Positions 58,755 to 64,000 of a stretch of DNA of 64,000 nucleotides are shown piece after piece. Position numbers and translations under genes: made by a program. Source of the DNA: Streptomyces sp. H27-H1. Its GTDB lineage: Bacteria; Actinomycetota; Actinomycetes; Streptomycetales; Streptomycetaceae. The stretch is from positions 1 through 64,000 of the forward strand of contig NZ_JAPNLJ010000019.1 of the NCBI RefSeq assembly GCF_026627445.1, given 5' to 3'. Within the stretch, counting starts at the first letter, position 1; each line of letters begins with the position of its first letter. The notes beneath the pieces were generated by a model, which searched no databases, had not been told where the DNA came from, and saw only the letters and a program-made list of their open reading frames with translations.

Positions 58755-60152
58755 ATGGCAGCATCGGCAGCCAATGACAGCGCCGTAGAGCGCATCGTCA
58801 TCGAAAACTGTGCGATTGCGACCGTTGACGCCAACGACACCGAGTACGCCTCGGGCCACGTGGTCGTCGCCGGTAACAAGATCGAGTTCATCGGTGCGGG
58901 CAAGGCCCCCGAGAACCTCGACAACGTCGTCCGCCGCATCGACGGCACCGGGCACCTCGTGACCCCCGGTCTGGTCAACACGCACCACCACTTCTACCAG
59001 TGGATCACGCGCGGTCTGGCCACCGACCACAACCTCTTCAACTGGCTGGTCGCGCTGTACCCGACGTGGGCGCGCATCGACGAGCAGATGACGTACACGG
59101 CCGCGCAGGGCTCCCTCGCCGCGATGGCCAAGGGCGGCGTCACCACCGCCATGGACCACCACTACGTGTTCCCCAAGGGCTCCGGCGACCTGTCCGGCTC
59201 GATCATCCGCGCCGCGTCCGAGATGGGCGTCCGCTTCACCCTCGCCCGCGGTTCGATGGACCGCAGCGAGAAGGACGGCGGCCTGCCGCCGGACCACGCG
59301 GTCGAGACCCTCGAGGGTGCGCTCGCGGACACCGAGGCGACCGTGAAGAAGTACCACGACGCCTCCTTCGACGCGATGACCCAGGTCGCCGTCGCCCCCT
59401 GCTCCCCCTTCTCGGTCTCCACCGAGCTGCTCAAGCAGGGCGCCGAGATGGCCCGCCGCCTGGGTGTGCGCATGCACACGCACGGCTCGGAGACCGTCGA
59501 GGAAGAGCAGTTCTGCAAGGAACTGTTCGGCATGGGCCCGACCGACTACTTCGAGTCGACCGGCTGGCTCGGCGAGGACGTGTGGATGGCGCACAGCGTC
59601 CACATGAACGACTCCGACATCGCCGCGTTCGCCCGTACCAAGACCGGTGTCGCGCACTGCCCGTCCTCCAACGCCCGTCTGGCCGCCGGCATCGCCCGCG
59701 TCCCGGACATGCTCGCCGCCGGTGTCCCGGTCGGCCTCGGCGTGGACGGCACCGCCTCCAACGAGTCCGGCGAGCTGCACACCGAGCTGCGCAACGCGCT
59801 CCTCATCAACCGCCTGAACCCGGTCCACCGCGAGCGCGCCCTCAACGCGCGCCAGGCCCTGCGCCTCGGCACCTACGGCGGCGCCCAGGTCCTCGGCCGC
59901 GCCGACAACATCGGTTCGCTCGAGGTCGGCAAGTGCGCCGACCTGGTGATGTGGAACCTGAGCACGCTCCTGCACTCCTCGATCGCCGACCCGGTCACCG
60001 CCCTGGTCTTCGGTGCGGCGGCTCCGGTCACCGCGTCGTTCGTCAACGGCAAGCAGATCGTCGAGAGCAACCGTCTCCTCTTCGCCGACGAGGACGCCAT
60101 CGCGGTGTCCACGCGGGAAGAGGCCCAGCGCCTCGCGCGACTCTCCGCGTAG
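58755..60152 (+). CDS. 8-oxoguanine/guanine deaminase-type amidohydrolase
   Basis: A 465-residue metal-dependent amidohydrolase of the subtilase-independent TRZ/ATZ-deaminase group. Metal and substrate residues are visible in PGLVNTHHHFYQWITRG (HxH), MHTHGSETVEEE (His/Glu), WMAHSVHM (His) and GLGVDGTASNES (Asp). Together with FNWLVALYPTWARI the look is that of 8-oxoguanine or guanine deaminase, giving urate or xanthine that feeds uricase. ATG 58755 follows AGGAAG. It has its own leader of about 160 bases after the uricase terminator. Confidence 0.85.
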   Translation: MAASAANDSAVERIVIENCAIATVDANDTEYASGHVVVAGNKIEFIGAGKAPENLDNVVRRIDGTGHLVTPGLVNTHHHFYQWITRGLATDHNLFNWLVALYPTWARIDEQMTYTAAQGSLAAMAKGGVTTAMDHHYVFPKGSGDLSGSIIRAASEMGVRFTLARGSMDRSEKDGGLPPDHAVETLEGALADTEATVKKYHDASFDAMTQVAVAPCSPFSVSTELLKQGAEMARRLGVRMHTHGSETVEEEQFCKELFGMGPTDYFESTGWLGEDVWMAHSVHMNDSDIAAFARTKTGVAHCPSSNARLAAGIARVPDMLAAGVPVGLGVDGTASNESGELHTELRNALLINRLNPVHRERALNARQALRLGTYGGAQVLGRADNIGSLEVGKCADLVMWNLSTLLHSSIADPVTALVFGAAAPVTASFVNGKQIVESNRLLFADEDAIAVSTREEAQRLARLSA

Positions 60153-60242
60153 GCCTGATCCCACGGAAGTCCGGCTGGGGGGGACGGCCCCCGGTCGGCG
60201 GCCGCGGACCCGAGCGGGGTCCGCGGCAGCCGTTCCCGGGTA

Positions 60243-60267
60243 GCGCCTGAGGATTTTCCGCAGGCGC
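60243..60267 (+). terminator. Hairpin after the deaminase gene
   Basis: GCGCCTG (60243-60249) pairs with CAGGCGC (60261-60267); GGA/TCC extends the stem after one mismatch, leaving a three-base loop. No U tract. Confidence 0.5.
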
Positions 60268-60581
60268 CCCGGGTGCGGTGACTCGTGACACTCGCCCCGC
60301 AGCTCGTGTACCGCGCCACCGCCACGGCACCGCCAGCTCTCTTTCAGCTTTCCTCGAGCTCTCGGCGGGTTCCCCGCAGGTTCTTCGGCGGGTTCCCCAC
60401 GGGCTCTCCTCCACACCGGCGGCTCGGGCCGCCACCGCGTGGAAACGACTCGGGCGAATCGTCTCCGCACCCCTTGGGACAAGCACGCGCAGCACCCCCA
60501 CAACTCCATACAGGCTCGACTAGCAACGCTTTCGCACCACCTCCATGACACCCACGTCCCTGCCGACGTGTATAACCGACC

Positions 60582-60586
60582 GGAGG
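60582..60586 (+). promoter_or_regulatory. Ribosome binding site deciding the permease start
   Basis: GGAGG lies five bases before GTG 60592. The open frame extends upstream, but that part is not hydrophobic or family-like, so GTG 60592 is taken as the start. Confidence 0.7.
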
Positions 60587-60591
60587 AAGCC

Positions 60592-61980
60592 GTGGCCATT
60601 GCGCCCAGGTTTCGCAAAGATGCAGTCGTAGTACCGGAGGGGAAGCACCCGGTCGACGAGACCTTGCCTCCATTGAAAATGTTCACGAGCGGTTTGCAGC
60701 ACGTGGCCGCCATGTACGCGGGCGTCGTCGCCCCACCCATGATCGTCGGACCGGCCGTCGGCCTCTCCGCCACCGAGACCGCCTTCCTGATGGGCGCCTC
60801 GCTCTTCACCGCAGGACTCGCCACCCTCCTCCAGACCCTCGGATTCTGGAAGATCGGCGCCAAACTCCCCTTCGTCAACGGCGTCTCCTTCGCCGGTGTG
60901 ACCCCGATGATCGCCATCGGAAAGGGCGAGGGCGACAACGCCATCCCGATCATCTTCGGCGCGATCATCGTCGCCGGGATCCTCGGATTCTTCGCCGCCC
61001 CGTACTTCGGCAGGCTGGTCCGGTTCTTCCCACCGGTGGTCACCGGTACGGTCATCACCCTGATCGGCGTCTCGCTGCTCCCCGTGGCCTTCAACTGGTC
61101 CCAGGGCGGGAACAGCACCGCCACCGACTACGGCTCGATGAAGAACATCGCCATGGCCGCCGCCACTCTCGCGATCGTCCTGCTGATGCGCAAGTTCCTG
61201 CGCGGCTTCCTCCAGCAGATCTCCATCCTCCTCGGCCTGGTCGTCGGCACGCTCATAGCACTGCCGCTGGGCATGACGAGCTTCGACGCCGTCAGGAACG
61301 CCGACTTCGTGGGCTTCCCGACGCCGTTCCACTTCGGGGCGCCGCAGTTCCAGGTCGCCGCGATCATCTCCATGTGCATCGTGATGCTGGTGTGCATGAC
61401 CGAGTCCACCGCCGACATCCTCGCGCTGGGCAAGATCGTCGGCCGCCCGGCGGACTCGAAGACCATCGAGGGCGGCCTGCGCGCCGACACCCTCGGCAGC
61501 GCGCTCAGCCCGCTGTTCAACGGGTTCATGTGCAGTGCCTTCGCCCAGAACATAGGCCTGGTCGCGATGACCAAGGTACGGAGCAGGTTCGTCGTCGCGG
61601 CCGGCGGCGGCATCCTGATCCTGCTGGGCCTGTGTCCGATCGCCGCCTCCGTCATCGGAGTCGTACCCCTGCCCGTTCTCGGCGGCGCGGGCATCGTCCT
61701 CTTCGGCTCGGTGGCCGCCAGCGGCATCCAGACCCTGGCCGGCGCGGCCATGGAGAAGGGCGAGAACGCCCTGATCGTCGCCGCCGCACTCGGAATCGGC
61801 CTGATCCCGATCGCCGCCCCCGGCTTCTACCACGCCTTCCCGAAGGACCTGCTGGTCGTCCTCGACTCCGGCATCAGCACCGGCTGCGTCGTGGCCATCG
61901 TGCTGAACCTGGCCTTCAACCACCTCGGCGCCAAGAAGGAATCGGCCCCAGGCTCCCCGGAAGCGGTGCTGGTGCACTGA
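60592..61980 (+). CDS. NCS2-family purine (xanthine/urate) permease
   Basis: A 462-residue inner-membrane permease with about 14 membrane segments. The NCS2 plan is clear: GLQHVAAMYAGVVAPPMIVG in the first helix and FVNGVSFAGVTPM around the third, with the signature CMTESTADILALGKIVGRP and then GLRADTLGSALSPLFNGF and FAQNIGLVAMTKVRSR. The QH motif and the NxGxxxxT-like stretch place it with nucleobase-cation symporters for xanthine or uric acid. Position next to deaminase and uricase supports urate or xanthine uptake. Confidence 0.92.
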   Translation: MAIAPRFRKDAVVVPEGKHPVDETLPPLKMFTSGLQHVAAMYAGVVAPPMIVGPAVGLSATETAFLMGASLFTAGLATLLQTLGFWKIGAKLPFVNGVSFAGVTPMIAIGKGEGDNAIPIIFGAIIVAGILGFFAAPYFGRLVRFFPPVVTGTVITLIGVSLLPVAFNWSQGGNSTATDYGSMKNIAMAAATLAIVLLMRKFLRGFLQQISILLGLVVGTLIALPLGMTSFDAVRNADFVGFPTPFHFGAPQFQVAAIISMCIVMLVCMTESTADILALGKIVGRPADSKTIEGGLRADTLGSALSPLFNGFMCSAFAQNIGLVAMTKVRSRFVVAAGGGILILLGLCPIAASVIGVVPLPVLGGAGIVLFGSVAASGIQTLAGAAMEKGENALIVAAALGIGLIPIAAPGFYHAFPKDLLVVLDSGISTGCVVAIVLNLAFNHLGAKKESAPGSPEAVLVH

Positions 61981-62002
61981 CCGGGCTCTGCCCGGCCGGG
62001 AT

Positions 62003-62061
62003 GCGGAGCGGCGGCGCGTACGTCACCCACTGCGGGGTTGACGTCCGCGCCGCCGCTCCGC
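62003..62061 (+). terminator. Long hairpin after the permease gene
   Basis: GCGGAGCGGCGGCGCG (62003-62018) pairs perfectly with CGCGCCGCCGCTCCGC (62046-62061). After one mismatch ACGTCA/TGACGT continue the stem for six more pairs. It is an unusually long terminator stem, 23 bases after the stop. Confidence 0.75.
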
Positions 62062-62069
62062 GTCTTCGG

Positions 62070-62099
62070 CTGTTGCTGTTGTTGCTGCTGCTGCTGCTT
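62070..62099. repeat. CTG/TTG triplet repeat
   Basis: About ten CTG and TTG triplets in a row, just after the long hairpin and before the end of the convergent regulator gene. It is not in a supported coding frame. Confidence 0.7.
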
Positions 62100-62236
62100 C
62101 GCCGTGAGGAGTGCTGGGTTGCGTGACGGCTGACCGCTGACCACTGGCCGCTGGGCCCAGGCTCCGGCGGATGTTACTGGGGCTCAAATGCCGTCGGGGC
62201 CAATGGATTTGGGCAGCCCCGGACTCGTGGCAAGGC

Positions 62237-63298
62237 TCAAGTCCCTTCCGCCGGGACCGGGTCGGACCAGATGTCCGGGGCGACCGTGTGCACGCGGTGT
62301 CCGCGCCGGTCCAGTTCCTGTGCCTCCGACTTGCGGACCTGCAGGGACACCGCCGAGTCCGTGATGCGCAGTCCCGGCAGCCGACGGGCGAGCTCCGCCG
62401 TGTACCGGGAGAGACCCTCCACCGTGCGCAGCCGGGCGACGATCAGGAAGTTCCAGGGTCCGCTGACCGACATGCAGATCCGGGTCTCGCGCAGTCCTGC
62501 GGCGACCGCCGCGCAGTCGGCGAGCTCGTACTCGGAAGCCTCCGCCCACAGCGTCGCCGACACCGGCCAGCCCGACAGTCCGGCCGCCAGCGCGCAGCTG
62601 TAGCGCAGGCTGTGCCCGGCCTCCAGCCGCGTGAGCCGGCGCCGTACGGTCGACTCGCTCATCGCGAACTCCCGGGCCAGCGAGGCCACGCTGCGCCGGG
62701 CGTCCGAGGCCAGGGCCAGTACCAGCGGCCGGTCCTCCTCCGTGAGTGGGGCCACCACCGGCCGGTCCGGGGAGGCGGAGGCCGCCGGCCGCCGGGTCCG
62801 TCTCGTCAGCAGACCGATCTGGCCCGGGGTCAGCTGGTCCAGGCGCCAGCGGTCGGGGGCGTAGTGCACCGCCGTCACCATCGAGGTGCGGGTGCCGACC
62901 ACGCCCGGTATGCGCTGCACCCGGGAGGACAGGTAGCGGTACAGCGTGGGCAGGTCGGGTACGGCCACGAAAACCAGCAGGTCCCGGCTCCCGGTGGTGT
63001 GCTCGACGCCCAGGGCGTGGGGATCCGCCACGAGCACGTCCCCCACCGAAGCCGAGCTGCCCGCGGTGCAGGTGACCTCCACCCACGCCATACAGGGCGT
63101 CGTGATCCCGCTGCGCAGCCCCAGTCCGCTCAGCCATGCCTCGCCGGACCCGGTGAGCCGCTCCCAGCGACGAGCCAGGGTGTCCGGGCGCGCGCCGAGG
63201 ACGGGTCCCAGCAGCTCCCAGCTCGCGCGGGGCGCGAGCTGGAGTGCGTGGACCAGTGCCCGGTCTGTGTCGTCGATGGCGGAAATGGCCGAATTCAT
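62237..63298 (-). CDS. Double-module Lrp/AsnC-family regulator
   Basis: A 353-residue protein with two Lrp/AsnC units. Each has an N-terminal helix-turn-helix (DDTDRALVHALQLAPRASWELLGPVLG; EEDRPLVLALASDARRSVASLAREFAMSESTVRRR) and a RAM-type ligand-binding part (GSRDLLVFVAVPDLPTLYRYL; GPWNFLIVARLRTVEGLSRY). Ordinary Lrp proteins have one unit of about 150 residues; doubled forms are common in actinomycetes. It may control the neighbouring divergent gene or purine genes. A short palindrome (63373-63383) lies in the intergenic region. Confidence 0.88.
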   Translation of the reverse strand: MNSAISAIDDTDRALVHALQLAPRASWELLGPVLGARPDTLARRWERLTGSGEAWLSGLGLRSGITTPCMAWVEVTCTAGSSASVGDVLVADPHALGVEHTTGSRDLLVFVAVPDLPTLYRYLSSRVQRIPGVVGTRTSMVTAVHYAPDRWRLDQLTPGQIGLLTRRTRRPAASASPDRPVVAPLTEEDRPLVLALASDARRSVASLAREFAMSESTVRRRLTRLEAGHSLRYSCALAAGLSGWPVSATLWAEASEYELADCAAVAAGLRETRICMSVSGPWNFLIVARLRTVEGLSRYTAELARRLPGLRITDSAVSLQVRKSEAQELDRRGHRVHTVAPDIWSDPVPAEGT

Positions 63299-63372
63299 AC
63301 CCTCCCCTTGGCGGTTCTCCCGGTCGGTGACGGGACAACGGGATTATGAGCCGATCATCTCTCTTTGTGCGT

Positions 63373-63383
63373 TCAACTGTTGA
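63373..63383. promoter_or_regulatory. Palindrome between the Lrp regulator and the NB-ARC gene
   Basis: TCAACTGTTGA is an 11-bp palindrome in the divergent promoter region. It may be the autoregulatory site of the Lrp-type protein. Its TCAAC half-site also occurs in the uricase and catalase operators, but with different spacing. Confidence 0.5.
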
Positions 63384-63425
63384 CCACATGACAGTGCGCA
63401 CGTGTTGGACATCGCAGGAGGACGC

Positions 63426-64000
63426 GTGGGGGAGTCCCGCTCGGGCATGCGGCAGGCGGTGCCCGCCGAACTGTCGAGCTTCATCGGGCGGGAGCGGGAG
63501 CTCACCGCCCTCGCTTCCCTGCTCGCCACCGAACGCCTGGTCACGCTCACCGGACCGGCCGGCATCGGCAAGACCCGGCTTGCCGTGCGCACCGTCCGCG
63601 CACTGGGCGACAGGGAGGGCCTGGACACCGTCTGGGCGGAGCTCGCGGCCCTGCCCGAGTGGTGCTGGGACGGTCTCGGAGCGGAGCTCGCAGGCCGGCT
63701 CGCGGGGCGTGAGGCGCTGCTCGTGCTCGACGGCTGCGAACAGCTGGGGGAGGCCGGTGCGAGGCTGGCCGCCGAGCTGCTGCGGCGTCTTCCGGGGCTG
63801 CGGATCCTGGCCACTTCGCAGCGACGGCTGCGGCTCGCCGGGGAAGCGGTACTCGCGGTACCGCCGCTGTCGGTGCCCGTCACGCACTCGCTTCAGCCGC
63901 TGCCCGCGGCGGTCCACGCCGTACCGGGACACGCTGCGCCCGACCTCACGCGCCGGTTCCCGGTGGCCGACGTCGCCGGCTACGCGGCCGTACGGCTCTT
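63426..64000 (+). CDS. NB-ARC/STAND-type ATPase regulator, N-terminal part (runs off the window)
   Basis: A frame from GTG 63426, after AGGAGG, stays open to the window end (191 codons). It encodes VPAELSSFIGRERELTALASLL, then Walker A LVTLTGPAGIGKTRLA, then a hydrophobic LLVLDGCEQLG (Walker B) and GLRILATSQRRL (sensor). This is the usual beginning of Streptomyces ATP-binding proteins of the LuxR/AfsR-related STAND group, which often end in a LuxR helix-turn-helix. No N-terminal SARP domain is present. The C-terminal domains are outside the window. Confidence 0.85.
   Translation, partial: MGESRSGMRQAVPAELSSFIGRERELTALASLLATERLVTLTGPAGIGKTRLAVRTVRALGDREGLDTVWAELAALPEWCWDGLGAELAGRLAGREALLVLDGCEQLGEAGARLAAELLRRLPGLRILATSQRRLRLAGEAVLAVPPLSVPVTHSLQPLPAAVHAVPGHAAPDLTRRFPVADVAGYAAVRL

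Larger units (their letters stand above)
60153..60591. other. Gap between the deaminase and permease genes
   Basis: About 440 bases. Near its start is a hairpin (60243-60267: GCGCCTG and CAGGCGC arms, with a GGA/TCC inner stem) that may end the deaminase transcript. At about 60361-60400 the stretch CGGCGGGTTCCCC occurs twice, 26 bases apart or less, as direct repeats. The permease leader follows. No gene is supported. Confidence 0.45.

Noticed and set aside
58698..61124. An 808-codon minus-strand frame across the deaminase and permease
   Set aside because: Shadow of two well-supported plus-strand genes; residue composition is not protein-like.

Overview
The window is chromosomal DNA from a high-GC actinomycete, almost certainly Streptomyces. 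The signs are third codon positions that are nearly all G or C, many GTG starts and ATGA stop/start overlaps, a complete conservon with CYP157-type P450s, rare TTA codons confined to regulatory genes, and Streptomyces-type cobalamin and purine-catabolism clusters. No tRNA, rRNA, CRISPR array, prophage or intact insertion sequence was seen.

Region by region. (1) 0.1-7.2 kb: aerobic corrin-ring genes cobG-cobH-cobIJ on the plus strand face cobL-cobM-cobK on the minus strand, with a DUF1963-like gene between. (2) 7.4-13.3 kb: an SDR oxidoreductase, a secreted lipase, a FAD oxidoreductase, a VOC protein, and tsaD standing alone behind a strong palindrome. (3) 13.5-22.0 kb: a four-gene operon of alpha/beta hydrolase, caspase-VMAP-C, MoxR ATPase and a giant vWA/protease-like/cyclase-like/pentapeptide-repeat protein. 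It is a VMAP-type ternary conflict system and the most striking locus here; its caspase gene carries one TTA codon. (4) 22.0-27.8 kb: a secreted vWA protein with a membrane partner, a Ser/Thr kinase with a PQQ propeller, and two tandem Imm50-like proteins. (5) 27.9-34.5 kb: a conservon (cvnA-B-C-D, CYP157-type P450, second P450, enoyl-CoA hydratase), with an unusual duplicated Roadblock protein and a TTA codon in cvnC.

(6) 34.9-43.4 kb: a decaying polymorphic-toxin zone. It holds immunity-like genes of an unnamed family (one intact orphan, one deleted copy, one directly behind the toxin), remnants of an FG-GAP protein, a class IV aminotransferase and possibly a MarR regulator, allantoicase, and an Rhs toxin whose T7SS-type N-terminus is truncated and frame-shifted while the toxin tip is intact. 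(7) 43.5-49.2 kb: CorA, an AlkZ-like protein, an acyl-CoA synthetase, glutathione peroxidase and a zinc-ribbon protein.

(8) 49.4-62.0 kb: purine and glyoxylate catabolism. Guanine-type deaminase, purine permease, uricase, HIU hydrolase and OHCU decarboxylase produce allantoin. Allantoicase and then glyoxylate carboligase, hydroxypyruvate isomerase and tartronate-semialdehyde reductase handle the downstream carbon, and catalase removes the H2O2 made by uricase. Two operator families tie these genes together: TTCNG-N5-(C/T)NGAA at gcl, hyi and allantoicase, and TCAACA-N3-TGTTGA overlapping the -35 of both the uricase operon and catalase. (9) 62.2-64.0 kb: an Lrp/AsnC regulator diverges from an NB-ARC-type ATPase that runs off the window.
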